DNA from: Bacillus subtilis subsp. subtilis
GTDB lineage: Bacteria > Pseudomonadota > Gammaproteobacteria > Xanthomonadales > Xanthomonadaceae
Assembly (NCBI GenBank): GCA_021733645.1
Contig: JAHREJ010000011.1
Coordinates: 1-64,000 of the forward strand
Length of the DNA: 64,000 bases
Reading direction: 5' to 3'
Below are positions 1 to 10,818 of the stretch, piece after piece (within the stretch, counting starts at the first letter, position 1; the number at the start of each line of letters is the position of its first letter). Below the pieces are notes generated by a model. That model was not told the DNA's origin. It saw nothing but the letters and a program-made list of their open reading frames with translations, and did not search any database. Made by a program: the position numbers and the translations under genes.

Positions 1-1
1 G

Positions 2-874
2 TCAGGCAAGCCGGTGGGCGTGTTCCGCACCCACGTGGACGCACCGCGCGTGCTGATCGCCAATTCCAACCGGATAACGCAGATGGTTTACTTCTTTCGC
101 CACAATGGGCCTGGCGGAGTAGTCGCAGTTCCCTGGGAATCATCCTCGTTATTCTTCCATGTCGGGTATGGCGGGCAGACAAAAAGCCTGCGTGATCTGC
201 GCTGCCACGTGCTTGACCGTAACAGGCAGGTCATGGACACCTTCACCATTGGGCACTTCTGGAAGGGTCACGCCGAGATTCACAGGACGTGGGAGCTGAT
301 CTGTCGCTACATGCAAAGCGGACCGGCTCAGGCCTTTGCCAGGCCGTCGGAGGGTGTCATCAGCTTGTCTACCCGGCCAACGCTGCGCAACCACTGGATG
401 ATGGTCTGTCTGATGATGGGTACCCCATTTTTCCCAATGCGCCACACGGTGATGTTCCCGCTGTACGCCGCGTTGACTGCAAGTCGCTGGTTGGTCTTCA
501 AGAGTTGCAAGGCACCGGTGTTTCCTCAGGAAGTCGAGGCCGAATGCACCATTGCAGTCGATGACCCGCATGCGTTGCCGGAGCCCCGTTTCATGGCTGA
601 GTTTGCCCGCGACCATGCCATTGGCCAGCAGGCACGCGAGCGGCTGTGGGAGTGGAACGCGCATGACAGCGCGATGCTGCTTGACACGCGCTGGGTGGCG
701 TGGAAATTGGTTGCGTGGATACTGGCGGGGTGGCTGTTCACGCATGGACTCAGGGATTTCGCTCTCGATAACCTGTACGGCGCGTGCATGATTTCCTCAG
801 GGTTCTCACTCGTTTTCGTCACGCTCCTAGCTAGCATCGGATGGGGACTTGGTCCGCAACCACGATTCGAATGA
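2..874 (+). CDS. C-terminal part of a putative membrane protein, DUF6708-like (5' end outside window)
   Basis: The reading frame is open to the left edge, so the true start is probably upstream; a GTG at 14 is the first in-frame start codon visible. About 290 residues remain. The N-terminal half is soluble and rich in aromatic residues (PWESSSLFFHVG, then WELICRYMQSGP). Hydrophobic stretches near residues 130-160, 230-245 and 255-275 suggest a membrane-anchored protein. The pattern resembles, from memory, the DUF6708 family of proteobacterial proteins of unknown function, some of which lie near secretion-system genes. No neighbour here helps to assign a role. The gene ends 73 bases before the 3' end of the opposing AraC-family gene. 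Confidence 0.55.
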   Translation, partial: SGKPVGVFRTHVDAPRVLIANSNRITQMVYFFRHNGPGGVVAVPWESSSLFFHVGYGGQTKSLRDLRCHVLDRNRQVMDTFTIGHFWKGHAEIHRTWELICRYMQSGPAQAFARPSEGVISLSTRPTLRNHWMMVCLMMGTPFFPMRHTVMFPLYAALTASRWLVFKSCKAPVFPQEVEAECTIAVDDPHALPEPRFMAEFARDHAIGQQARERLWEWNAHDSAMLLDTRWVAWKLVAWILAGWLFTHGLRDFALDNLYGACMISSGFSLVFVTLLASIGWGLGPQPRFE

Positions 875-947
875 AGGCGATGGCTGCTGACCAGCCCCTA
901 CCTTTATCGCTTGATCGCGTTGTGTGATCTGGCGATCGGATACACAC

Positions 948-1760
948 TCACGTCCGTTCACCGCGCACATACCGCCCCGGCGTAGTGCCCAGTTCGCGCC
1001 GGAACACGGCGATGAACGCACTCGGTGTGTCGTAGCCCAGGCTCAAGGCGGTATGGGTCACCGACGCACCCGACAGCAACCGCGGCAACGCATGCAGCAC
1101 CCGCAGCCGTTGTCGCCAGTGCGCCAGCCCCATGCCGGTTTCCGCCTGCCAGCGGCGCGCCAGTGTGCGGCTGGAGATGCCTGCCTGCGCGGCCCATGCC
1201 ACCGCGTCCTGCGTGTCCTGTGGCTGCGCCGCCAACGCCCGCGCCACCCGCTGCAGGCGCCGGTCCTGCGGGTGTGGCAAGGCCAGCGGCAGCGCCGGGC
1301 TGCGGGCGATCTCGTCGATGATGACCGTGGCCAGGCGATACTGCGCCGGGTCCAACCCGCCTGCCGGCCAGTGCTGCACGCGGGCGATGGCGGCCTGCAA
1401 CAGCGCGCCCGGCGACAGGATGCGGGGTTCGCCCGGCAACAGCGCACAGGCCGCCGCACTGAAATACACGCTCCAACCATCGAACTGCTGCCGGGCCAGC
1501 AGCGCATGCGGCAGGCCGGGCGGTATCCAGCCCATGTGTCCGGCCGGCAGCAGCCAGTGCGTGCTGCCCACCTCGATCTGCAACAGGCCTTGGCGTGCAC
1601 CAACCAGCTGGCCACGTGCATGCCGATGCCGCGGGGTACATCGCGGTTCGGCCTGGGTCAGGCCTGGATCGGTGCCCGCTGCGAACAGCAGCGGCCCTTG
1701 GCCGGCGTCGGCCAGCGCGGGGTCAATCAACGCCTTGTCTGTCTGATCTGGCATATGCAT
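948..1760 (-). CDS. AraC-family transcriptional regulator
   Basis: This is a 270-residue DNA-binding regulator. The N-terminal two thirds form an AraC-type cupin sensor domain (RHRHARGQL, then WIPPGLPHALLA near residues 43-90). The C-terminal 100 residues carry the double helix-turn-helix of AraC/XylS proteins: a first helix pair around AVAWAAQAGISSRTLARRW and a second around SVTHTALSLGYDTPSAF, ending in the usual FRRELGTTPGRYV. The ligand is unknown. It is transcribed divergently from the 84-residue gene at 1834 across 73 bases, so control of that gene is a reasonable guess. No good ribosome-binding site precedes the ATG at 1760; an in-frame ATG two codons later is an alternative start. Confidence 0.9.
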   Translation of the reverse strand: MHMPDQTDKALIDPALADAGQGPLLFAAGTDPGLTQAEPRCTPRHRHARGQLVGARQGLLQIEVGSTHWLLPAGHMGWIPPGLPHALLARQQFDGWSVYFSAAACALLPGEPRILSPGALLQAAIARVQHWPAGGLDPAQYRLATVIIDEIARSPALPLALPHPQDRRLQRVARALAAQPQDTQDAVAWAAQAGISSRTLARRWQAETGMGLAHWRQRLRVLHALPRLLSGASVTHTALSLGYDTPSAFIAVFRRELGTTPGRYVRGERT

Positions 1761-1833
1761 TGGCAGTTATACGACAGAACAGCCGAACCAGACGCTGCAC
1801 ACTGGGTATACCGACTTTGTTGAGGAGTTTCCC

Positions 1834-2088
1834 ATGCGTGCCCAAGACCTGCTTCCCGATGACCAGGACCATGTTCAGCGCGACGGCATCACCGTGCGCA
1901 AGGGCAGCGTCGGCGCGTTCCTGGCCAATGCCTTGCTGTTGCAGGACGACCACACCGACCCTGCGACCCGCGCCGTGGCCGAGCAGGACCTGCTGACGTT
2001 GCTGCCAGCGTTGCGCGCCATCGGCCTGTTCGAGGTGCTGGCCGCGCGCGATCCGGTGTTGCAACGGCTGATCGAACAGGCGGACTGA
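1834..2088 (+). CDS. small hypothetical protein (84 aa)
   Basis: An 84-residue acidic cytoplasmic protein with no signal peptide or membrane segment. It starts at an ATG preceded by a good GAGGAG ribosome-binding site. The middle is helical and leucine rich (VGAFLANALLLQDD, then LLTLLPALRAIGLFEVLAARD). I do not recognise a functional domain. The gene diverges from the AraC-family regulator and is followed within 15 bases by a clear intrinsic terminator, so it is probably a monocistronic unit. AraC-type control is inference from position only. Confidence 0.75.
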   Translation: MRAQDLLPDDQDHVQRDGITVRKGSVGAFLANALLLQDDHTDPATRAVAEQDLLTLLPALRAIGLFEVLAARDPVLQRLIEQAD

Positions 2089-2098
2089 CCCACAAAAA

Positions 2099-2118
2099 AG
2101 CCCGGCGTGCGCCGGGCT
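2099..2118. terminator. bidirectional intrinsic terminator
   Basis: A perfect 8-bp stem, AGCCCGGC/GCCGGGCT, closes a GTGC loop. It is flanked by six A's on the left and GTTTCG on the right. It sits between convergent genes (84-aa protein and TonB-domain lipoprotein) and can serve both strands, best for the minus-strand gene. Confidence 0.75.
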
Positions 2119-2145
2119 GTTTCGTTGTTGCCACCGGCCTGGCGA

Positions 2146-3153
2146 TCAACCGCCCGGCGCAAACGCCAAGGTACGCCGGGTGGTCACCGGTGCACCCACC
2201 GGCTCGAACTTCCAGCGTTTCACCGCGTTGAGCGCTTCGCGATCGAACACGCGCGACGGGGTGGCGCGCAGCACGCGTGCGTTGGTGACCGAGCCATCGG
2301 TGCCGACGGTGATCTCCACCAGCACTTCGCCGGAGGTGCCCGAGCGCAGCGCTTCGGCCGGGTAGCGCGGGGCCGGTGTGCTGACCGGGCGCAGGCTCGG
2401 TGCAGCGGCGGCGGGCGCGGCTGCCTGGCGGGCGGCGGCGGCCTGCTGGGCGGCAGCAGTCTGCTGGCGCTGCTCGGCCTCGCGGCGCGCGGTGGCCTGG
2501 CGCTCGGCGTCCTGGCGCTCGCCGTCGCGGCGGGCGGCATCCTGCTGGGCGGCAATGGTGCGCGCCGCTTCGGCTTCTGTCGCCTGCTGCTGGGCCAGGC
2601 GCTGCTGGTCGGCCAGCTGCTTGGTCCGGCTTTCGGCATCCTTCTTGACCTTGTCGGTCTCTTCCTGGGTGCGCTTGAGCACGGTCTGCATGCCGCCGCT
2701 GATGCCCTGTTTCAGGCGTGGCAGCGCCGGCGCGGTGGTGTCCACCTTTTCGATCAACGCCACCAGGCGCTGCGCTTCGGCGAAGTCCTCGCGGCCCAGG
2801 CTCTGCTCGGCGGCGATCAGGGTGTAGGGCAGCAGGTCGGTGAGCGCGCTCTTGACCGAGGCGTCATCGGGGGTCTTGTCGCGCAGCGCCAGGTAGTACT
2901 CGATGGCGTTGTCGCCGGCCGGGGCGTACATGCGGTTCTCGCGCAGGGCTTTGCTGGCCAGGTCGCGCAGCTCCTCGGTACCCATCGACTGCACCTTGGC
3001 AGACACTGCGGGTGCGGCCGCCGGTGCGGCTGCCGGCGTTGTGGCCGGCGCGGCCGGCGCCGGTTCGTCCTTGCCCGAACAGGCGGCCAGGGCCACCAGC
3101 AGGGCCAGCGGCGCCAGCAGGCGCATCGTGGCGATCGTGTTGACGTGCGACAT
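2146..3153 (-). CDS. lipoprotein with C-terminal TonB domain
   Basis: This 335-residue protein has a lipoprotein signal peptide with lipobox LAAC (Cys25), followed by an Ala/Pro-rich linker. A helical region at about 50-130 follows, then a long charged Gln/Ala/Arg-rich coiled-coil segment (about 135-235), and a TonB C-terminal domain at about 245-330 (RYPAEALRSGTSGEVLVEI through LNAVKRWKFEPV). Energy transducers normally have a transmembrane anchor at this position; a lipid anchor suggests a TonB/TolA-like protein with a different attachment, perhaps a structural or non-canonical transducer. The start is fixed by a GGGGAG site five bases before the ATG at 3153. No ExbB/ExbD genes are adjacent. 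Confidence 0.85.
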   Translation of the reverse strand: MSHVNTIATMRLLAPLALLVALAACSGKDEPAPAAPATTPAAAPAAAPAVSAKVQSMGTEELRDLASKALRENRMYAPAGDNAIEYYLALRDKTPDDASVKSALTDLLPYTLIAAEQSLGREDFAEAQRLVALIEKVDTTAPALPRLKQGISGGMQTVLKRTQEETDKVKKDAESRTKQLADQQRLAQQQATEAEAARTIAAQQDAARRDGERQDAERQATARREAEQRQQTAAAQQAAAARQAAAPAAAAPSLRPVSTPAPRYPAEALRSGTSGEVLVEITVGTDGSVTNARVLRATPSRVFDREALNAVKRWKFEPVGAPVTTRRTLAFAPGG

Positions 3154-3301
3154 CCAACTCCCCTTTGAATACGACGATACGTAAGGCCCGATGCGGTCAG
3201 GCCGACCGAGGCCGATGGACGTTTCCCGGCGTCCATGGCGGTACTGCAGGTGTGCAATCTAGCATCACCCCGGCCGGCCAGGGGCCGGACGGCGAGGGCA
3301 G

Positions 3302-3330
3302 GCCGGCATCGTGACCGATGCCGGCGCTAC
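3302..3330 (-). repeat. SMAG/REP-like palindrome
   Basis: A perfect 10-bp stem (GCCGGCATCG/CGATGCCGGC, TGAC loop) is followed by GCTAC, so on the minus strand the element begins GTAGC. This is the hallmark of GTAG-headed REP elements (SMAG type). It lies in the 187-bp gap between the yqhA-like gene and the TonB-domain lipoprotein, both minus strand, and may stabilise or end the upstream message. Confidence 0.65.
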
Positions 3331-3340
3331 CGGGCAAGTG

Positions 3341-3976
3341 TCAGTGCGACAGGGTCTTGCTGGGGGTGCCGCTCATCAGCTTGTCGGTGTAGGCGATGCC
3401 GATCGCCGACAGGATGAAGGCGAAATGGATGATGGTCTGCCACATCACGCCGGTGGAGGTCATCGTGGCGCACCGGAAGGCAGCCTCGGCGCTCGGCCCG
3501 ACATTGGCGATGGCGGTCTGCACGGCCAGGAGGTAGTCCGGACTGTTGCACGACGGCAGCCCGTCCAGGTTGCCGGCGGCGATGAAGGTCTTGAGCAGGT
3601 GGATCGAGGAGATGCCGATGATCGACAGCGCCAGCTTCACCTTGAGCACGCTGGCGTTGACGTGACTGAGCCACTCCGGCTGGTCGGGGTGGTTTTCCAG
3701 GCGCAGGCGCGAGACGAAGGTCTCATAGCCGCCCACGATCACCATCACCAGCAGGTTGGAGATCATCACCACGTCGATCAGGCCCAGCACCAGCAGCATG
3801 ATCTCCTGCTCGCCCATGTCATTGGCCTTGTGCAGCAGGTGCCACAGCTCCTTGCCGAACAGGAACACGTAGACGCATTGGGCCAGGATCAGGCCCAGGT
3901 ACAGCGGCAGCTGCAGCCAGCGCGAGGCGAAGATCAGGGAAGACAGGGGGCTGATGGGCCGGGGAGTCGAGCTCAT
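3341..3976 (-). CDS. YqhA / UPF0114 family inner-membrane protein
   Basis: A 211-residue integral membrane protein of the YqhA (UPF0114, TIGR00645) family. Hydrophobic segments lie around [57 protein letters not shown] and [16 protein letters not shown]. The conserved family phrase [17 protein letters not shown], followed by [12 protein letters not shown], is clear. Function is unknown. I chose the ATG at 3976 because it gives a family-like N-terminus; an in-frame start at 4036 would add 20 non-conserved residues and overlap the likely promoter. The neighbouring divergent gene encodes a glutathione transferase. Confidence 0.88.
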   Translation of the reverse strand: MSSTPRPISPLSSLIFASRWLQLPLYLGLILAQCVYVFLFGKELWHLLHKANDMGEQEIMLLVLGLIDVVMISNLLVMVIVGGYETFVSRLRLENHPDQPEWLSHVNASVLKVKLALSIIGISSIHLLKTFIAAGNLDGLPSCNSPDYLLAVQTAIANVGPSAEAAFRCATMTSTGVMWQTIIHFAFILSAIGIAYTDKLMSGTPSKTLSH

Positions 3977-4084
3977 GCTGGAATGCTGCGTTGCGGGAGA
4001 CGCGGCAGCGTAACGGGTCCGCCGTGACCCTGCCACCCAACCAACGCACTAGACTTCAGGTTCCTCCTCCGCGAGTGCGTCGCC

Positions 4085-4774
4085 ATGATCGATCTGTACT
4101 ACTGGCCCACCCCCAACGGCCACAAAGTCACGCTGCTGCTGGAAGAGCTGGGCCTGCCGTACCAGATCAAGCCGGTGAACATCGGCGCTGGCGACCAGTT
4201 CAAGCCTGAATTCCTGGCCATCTCGCCCAACAACAAGATGCCCGCGCTGGTTGACCACCAGCCCACCGATGGCGGTGGGCCGCAGAGCGTGTTCGAGTCC
4301 GGGGCGATTCTGCTGTACCTGGCCGAGAAGGCCGGTCGTTTCCTGCCCGCCGACAGCCGCGGCCGGGTGGCGGTGCTGGAGTGGCTGTTCTGGCAGATGG
4401 CCGGGCTGGGCCCGATGAGCGGCCAGATGGGCCACTTCAACGTGTATGCACCCGAACAGATCCCGTATGCGATCGAGCGCTACGGCAATGAAGTGCGGCG
4501 CCTGCACGCGGTGATGGACAAGCGCCTGGCGCACAGCGCCTACCTGGGTGGTCAGGACTACAGCATCGCCGACATGGCCAGCTACCCCTGGATTGGCGCG
4601 TACGACAAGCTGCCGGTGGACTTTGCCGCCTTCCCGCACCTCAAGCGCTGGCATGACGCCATCGCAGCGCGTCCGGCTACCCAGCGTGCCTATGCGCTGC
4701 GCCAGCAGGTCAACCCGGATGCGGGCAAGCCGCTCAGCGAAGAAGAGCGCAAGCACCTGTTCGGCCAGCGCTGA
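4085..4774 (+). CDS. glutathione S-transferase family protein (YfcG/Ure2p-like)
   Basis: A 229-residue soluble protein with a thioredoxin-fold GST N-terminal domain (residues 1-85) and an all-helical C-terminal domain (95-215). The opening LYYWPTPNGHKVTLLLEELG, the cis-proline loop SPNNKMPALVD, and FESGAILLYLAEK match nu-class, Ure2p-like glutathione transferases such as E. coli YfcG. Those proteins act as disulfide-bond reductases using two glutathione molecules. The expected substrate site uses Thr/Asn near residue 9-11 rather than a catalytic Tyr or Cys. It is divergent from the yqhA-like gene and is followed by a hairpin and repeats. Confidence 0.9.
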   Translation: MIDLYYWPTPNGHKVTLLLEELGLPYQIKPVNIGAGDQFKPEFLAISPNNKMPALVDHQPTDGGGPQSVFESGAILLYLAEKAGRFLPADSRGRVAVLEWLFWQMAGLGPMSGQMGHFNVYAPEQIPYAIERYGNEVRRLHAVMDKRLAHSAYLGGQDYSIADMASYPWIGAYDKLPVDFAAFPHLKRWHDAIAARPATQRAYALRQQVNPDAGKPLSEEERKHLFGQR

Positions 4775-4777
4775 GGC

Positions 4778-7242
<2,465 letters not shown>

Positions 7243-7286
7243 ACGCGCACGCCTGCTCCACCACCGGCACGACAAGGAGGACGCCG

Positions 7287-7811
7287 ATGCACCAGCCACC
7301 CCCGCTTCCCGGGGCACGACCTGCAGGCCCCGGTTGGTGGCGCCGACACTGGCGTTGGGCACTGCCGCTGACCGTACTGCTGACCACTGCGGCCGCTGCC
7401 GGCCTGATCTGGTTCGTGCTGGTGCAGTGGTCGCAATTCAGCCGGGGCAGCGAGCCCTATCAGGAAGCCATGCGCCGCGCGCGCTGCAGCGTGGACCTGG
7501 TGGCGCACCTGGGCGAGCCGATTCAGGACGGGTTCCTGCCAATGGGCGGAATGGAATCCAGCAGCACCGGAACCGGCTCCAGCCAGTTCGTGGTCCAGCT
7601 GCGCGGACCGCATGGCAAGGGCCGGTTGTTCCTGCAGGCCCAGCGCGAGCAGGGCCAGTGGGACTATCCCATGCTGTACGTGCTGGTCAAAGACGCCGAG
7701 CCGATCGACCTGACCGCGCTGGACGATGCCGAAGCGGCACAGGAATGCGCGCTGGAGGCCTGCCGCGGGCAGGGTGATTGCCCGGTGTCGGTCGTACCGC
7801 TGGAGGTCTGA
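7287..7811 (+). CDS. Coa1-like single-pass membrane protein
   Basis: A 174-residue protein with an N-terminal cytoplasmic Pro-rich segment, one transmembrane helix (about residues 27-48, ALPLTVLLTTAAAAGLIWFV) and an extracytoplasmic domain. The order SEPYQEAMRRA, LVAHLGEPIQDG, a short Gly/Ser run, FVVQLRGPHGKGRLFL resembles the cytochrome oxidase complex assembly protein 1 (Coa1) family fold found in bacteria. A role in oxidase assembly is inherited from the family name only. An AAGGAGG ribosome-binding site precedes the ATG. It lies between two secreted-peptidase-type genes, possibly in one transcript. Confidence 0.7.
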   Translation: MHQPPPLPGARPAGPGWWRRHWRWALPLTVLLTTAAAAGLIWFVLVQWSQFSRGSEPYQEAMRRARCSVDLVAHLGEPIQDGFLPMGGMESSSTGTGSSQFVVQLRGPHGKGRLFLQAQREQGQWDYPMLYVLVKDAEPIDLTALDDAEAAQECALEACRGQGDCPVSVVPLEV

Positions 7812-7892
7812 GCGCCGCGCATGACCTCCGGCCGATTGCCGCCCGCGCACCGAGTGCGTAGGGTCAGCGACATCCGTTACCGGGAGTCCTGC

Positions 7893-9704
7893 ATGAAGCC
7901 GCTTGTCCTTGCCGTTGCGTTGGTCCTTTCCGTTCCCGCCGCACTGCGTGCACCGCCGGCGCTTGCCGCCGCCCCGGCCGCCGCCAAGACCCCGGCCAGC
8001 CCGGCCTGGGTGACCCGCAGCAACCAGCTGGCGCAGATCCTGCTGGATGCGCAGGGCCCGTTCCAGCCGGAGGAAACCGGCTTCTTCGGCGTCCCCGGTT
8101 ACGACGACAAGGTGGCCGATTTCGGCCCGGACAACGGCGCCCGCTATCGCGCGGCCGTGGCCAAGGCGCGCAGCGACCTGCAGGCCAGGCTGGCCACCGA
8201 GCGCGACCCCAACGTGCGCCAGGACCTGGCCATCATGATCGCCGCGGCCAGCCAGAGCATCGAAGGCAGCGAGCTCAACGAGAAGTACCTGCTGCCGTGG
8301 ACCGATACCCCGCAGACCGTGTTCAGCGGCCTCAACCTGCTGCTGTCCGACCAGGTCCCGCCCGAACGCCGCGCCAAGGCGCTGGACCGCCTGAAGGCCT
8401 ATGCCGGGCTGGTGCCGGGCAGCCAGCCGGTCACCACGCTGTCGCGCCAGCGCTATGAAGAGCGCCTGGGCGACAAGACGCTGCTGCAGCCCACCAGGAT
8501 CGAGGTCGAGCAGTCGCTGGCCAATGTGGACACCTACATCACCGGCATCGAGCAGTTGTTCGGCAAGTACAAGGTGGCCGGGGCCGATGAAGCGCTGAAG
8601 ACCATCGCCACCCAGCTGCGCGAGTACCGCGACTGGACCCGCAAGGACGTGCTGCCCAAGGCACGCACCGACGCACGCCTGCCCGCGCCGTTGTACGCCT
8701 ACCAGCTCAAGCGCGTGGGCATCGACATCGCCCCGTCGGTACTGATGCAGCGTGCGCAGCTGGAATTCATGGAAACCCGCTCGGCGATGCGCAGTCTGTC
8801 GCCGCTGGTGGTGCAGGCCAAGGGCCTGAAAGTGACCGACCCGACCGACCCGGTGGCGGTGGTGCGCGCGTTGAAGGGCGACAAGATCGCCGACGACCAG
8901 CTGGAGCATCATTACCGGGGCGTGATCGATGCGATCGACCCGATCATCCGCCGCGAGAAAATCGTCGACGTGCCGCAGCGCCCGATGCAGATGCGCCTGG
9001 GCTCGGCCGCCGAAAGCGCTGCCTCGCCGGCGCCGCACTTCCTGCCCGCACCACTGGTGGGCAACACCGGCCAGCAGGGCACCTTCGTGCTGCCGTTGGG
9101 CAACCCGGCGGCCGGTGACAAGGCCGCGCAGTACGACGACTTCAACTTCGGCTCGGCGGCGTGGACGCTCAGTGCGCATGAAGGCCGCCCCGGCCACGAG
9201 CTGCAGTTCACCGCGATGGTCGAACGCGGCATCTCGCTGGCGCGCACGATGTTTGCATTCAACTCGGTCAACGTCGAAGGCTGGGCGCTGTATGCCGAAG
9301 CGGAAATGGTGCCCTACGAGCCGCTGGACGGGCAGTTGATCGCCCTGCAGTTCCGCCTGCTGCGCGCCGCCCGCGCCATGCTTGACCCGATGCTCAACCT
9401 GGGCCTGATCGACCGCGCCAACGCCGAGCGCGTGCTGATCGACGAGGTCGGTCTGTCCAAGGCGATGGCCACCCAGGAACTGGACCGTTACATGGTGCGC
9501 ATGCCCGGCCAGGCCGGCAGCTACTTCTACGGCTACACCCGCATCCTGGAACTGCGCATGCAGACCGAGCTGGCGCTGGGCAAGCGCTTTGACAGGTTGG
9601 CGTTCAACAACTTCCTGCTTGACCAGGGCCTGTTGCCGCCGGACCAGTTGGCCCAGGCAGTCAACGAAGTGTTCGTGCCCAGGCATCAGGCAACCCGGCG
9701 CTGA
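7893..9704 (+). CDS. DUF885 domain-containing exported putative metallo-hydrolase
   Basis: A 603-residue protein with a Sec signal peptide (MKPLVLAVALVLSVPAALRA, cleavage near residue 26-28), then a helical DUF885 domain. The family's metal-binding motif is present as HEGRPGHELQ (His429, Glu430, His435), with a downstream Glu-rich helix VEGWALYAEAEMVPYE giving further ligands. The fold resembles M2/M32-type carboxypeptidases, so a peptidase role is likely but substrates are unknown. I start at the ATG at 7893 (GGGAG upstream) rather than at 7821, because only the former gives a signal peptide. It follows the Coa1-like gene by 81 bases. Confidence 0.88.
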   Translation: MKPLVLAVALVLSVPAALRAPPALAAAPAAAKTPASPAWVTRSNQLAQILLDAQGPFQPEETGFFGVPGYDDKVADFGPDNGARYRAAVAKARSDLQARLATERDPNVRQDLAIMIAAASQSIEGSELNEKYLLPWTDTPQTVFSGLNLLLSDQVPPERRAKALDRLKAYAGLVPGSQPVTTLSRQRYEERLGDKTLLQPTRIEVEQSLANVDTYITGIEQLFGKYKVAGADEALKTIATQLREYRDWTRKDVLPKARTDARLPAPLYAYQLKRVGIDIAPSVLMQRAQLEFMETRSAMRSLSPLVVQAKGLKVTDPTDPVAVVRALKGDKIADDQLEHHYRGVIDAIDPIIRREKIVDVPQRPMQMRLGSAAESAASPAPHFLPAPLVGNTGQQGTFVLPLGNPAAGDKAAQYDDFNFGSAAWTLSAHEGRPGHELQFTAMVERGISLARTMFAFNSVNVEGWALYAEAEMVPYEPLDGQLIALQFRLLRAARAMLDPMLNLGLIDRANAERVLIDEVGLSKAMATQELDRYMVRMPGQAGSYFYGYTRILELRMQTELALGKRFDRLAFNNFLLDQGLLPPDQLAQAVNEVFVPRHQATRR

Positions 9705-9710
9705 ACCGGC

Positions 9711-9737
9711 CAGGCACCCACCGTTGGTCGGTGCCTG
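9711..9737. terminator. hairpin between convergent genes
   Basis: CAGGCACC (9711-9718) pairs with GGTGCCTG (9730-9737) around an 11-base loop containing CCGTTGG, the core also found in the SMAG-like elements. It lies 7 bases after the DUF885 gene and 13 bases before the end of the opposing lipoprotein gene. A terminator or mRNA-end role is inferred; no T-run is present. Confidence 0.5.
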
Positions 9738-9749
9738 AGGCCATGCTCG

Positions 9750-10208
9750 TTACCGTGTCGGGGTAATCGTCTGCGTCGGCAGCCGTGCCGGCGCGGTCGG
9801 GTTCGGCACCCAGATCGCCACGCCTGCGGCGCGCTTCTGGGTGGTCGGAATGCCGATCCCCAGGCCGCCGCCCACGTGCGAGCCGTAACTGCCCGCCCCC
9901 ACCGACATGCCCACCGGCGAGCCGCTGGAACCCACGCCCATCAGAATCACGCCATTGGCGCCCAGTGCAGCCGCTTCGCGCTTGAGCCGCAGCACTGCCG
10001 CATCGGTCTGGCCCTGGGTGCCGAAACCGACCGCGCTGGAGGATTCCAGCTGGGCAATTTCCACCGAGCCGGCCGGCGGCGTGGAATAGATCTGGACGCT
10101 GGCCGGGTCCACCGGCGCGCGCGCCTGGCCCAGCATCACCTTGGACGTACTGGCGCAACCGGCCAGGGCCAGCAGCATGCCGAGTACGGCAATCGATCGG
10201 ATTTTCAT
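9750..10208 (-). CDS. small putative lipoprotein
   Basis: A 152-residue protein with a lipoprotein signal peptide and lipobox LAGC (Cys18). The mature part begins STSKVMLGQARAPVDP, followed by VQIYSTPPAGSVEIAQLE. A helix with LRLKREAAALGANGVILMGVG follows, then a Gly-rich tail. The phrase in which a helix is followed by ALGANGVI is typical of the YbjQ/RcsF/DUF4156-type small fold used by outer-membrane sensor lipoproteins, but I cannot assign it firmly. An AGGGG site precedes the ATG at 10208. It stands alone and converges on the DUF885 gene. Confidence 0.75.
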   Translation of the reverse strand: MKIRSIAVLGMLLALAGCASTSKVMLGQARAPVDPASVQIYSTPPAGSVEIAQLESSSAVGFGTQGQTDAAVLRLKREAAALGANGVILMGVGSSGSPVGMSVGAGSYGSHVGGGLGIGIPTTQKRAAGVAIWVPNPTAPARLPTQTITPTR

Positions 10209-10430
10209 GCATCACCCCTGTTCGGTAGGGACCTTCGGCCCGTGGCGCGATCATCGGTGTCGGCCACTGAATCGGTGCCAACGCCCTGACCTGCACGCTA
10301 GCACCGTCGGGGTGAGTGCCGTGGCACCACCCGGATGACCGGCACCGGTACGCCGATGAACGCGTCAGGTTGGCGGCCGCACCGGCTGATTTGGGCTATG
10401 GTGGCCCGACCATCTTCGAAGGAGCCCGGC

Positions 10431-10679
10431 ATGGGTCTGATCAGTCTGTTGTGGGGCATCTTGGCGTTGTTGTGGATGATCCTGGCCCTGATCCCGCTGC
10501 TGGGCTGGGGCAACTGGTTCCTGATTCCCTTCGCCGCGGTCGGCGGGGTGATTGCCGCGCTGGGCATCCTGTTCACCCATCCCAGCAAGCGTGGCCGGGC
10601 CTGGGCCGGGCTGGTGCTCAACGGTATCGTGGTGGTGGTGGGTATCGTCCGCCTGGGTCTGGGCGGCGGCATCATCTGA
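10431..10679 (+). CDS. small two-helix membrane protein
   Basis: An 82-residue hydrophobic protein. It starts at the ATG at 10431, which has an AGGAG site eight bases upstream; the in-frame upstream extension from 10335 looks non-coding. Two or three transmembrane segments are visible (LISLLWGILALLWMILALIP, FLIPFAAVGGVIAALGILF, GLVLNGIVVVVGIVRLGLG) with a short charged turn THPSKRGRAW. It resembles small DUF4190-like membrane proteins. Function unknown. It is followed by the bestrophin-like gene after 139 bases. Confidence 0.7.
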   Translation: MGLISLLWGILALLWMILALIPLLGWGNWFLIPFAAVGGVIAALGILFTHPSKRGRAWAGLVLNGIVVVVGIVRLGLGGGII

Positions 10680-10818
10680 CCGGCGCGGTGCCGCACGGGC
10701 CACCGCTGCGACCATCGGTCGCAGCGACCGGGTGCCGCCGCGCACAGGCGTACAATCAGCGCCTGCCGCAGCGGCGCTGCCGTTGGCCCACGCCCGCCCG
10801 GGCGCCATTCCCGCACTG

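Noticed and set aside
855..880. A possible tRNA T-loop (GATTCGAAT) near the end of the first gene
   Set aside because: It lies within the coding end of the first protein and there is no acceptor stem, D-arm or anticodon arm around it.
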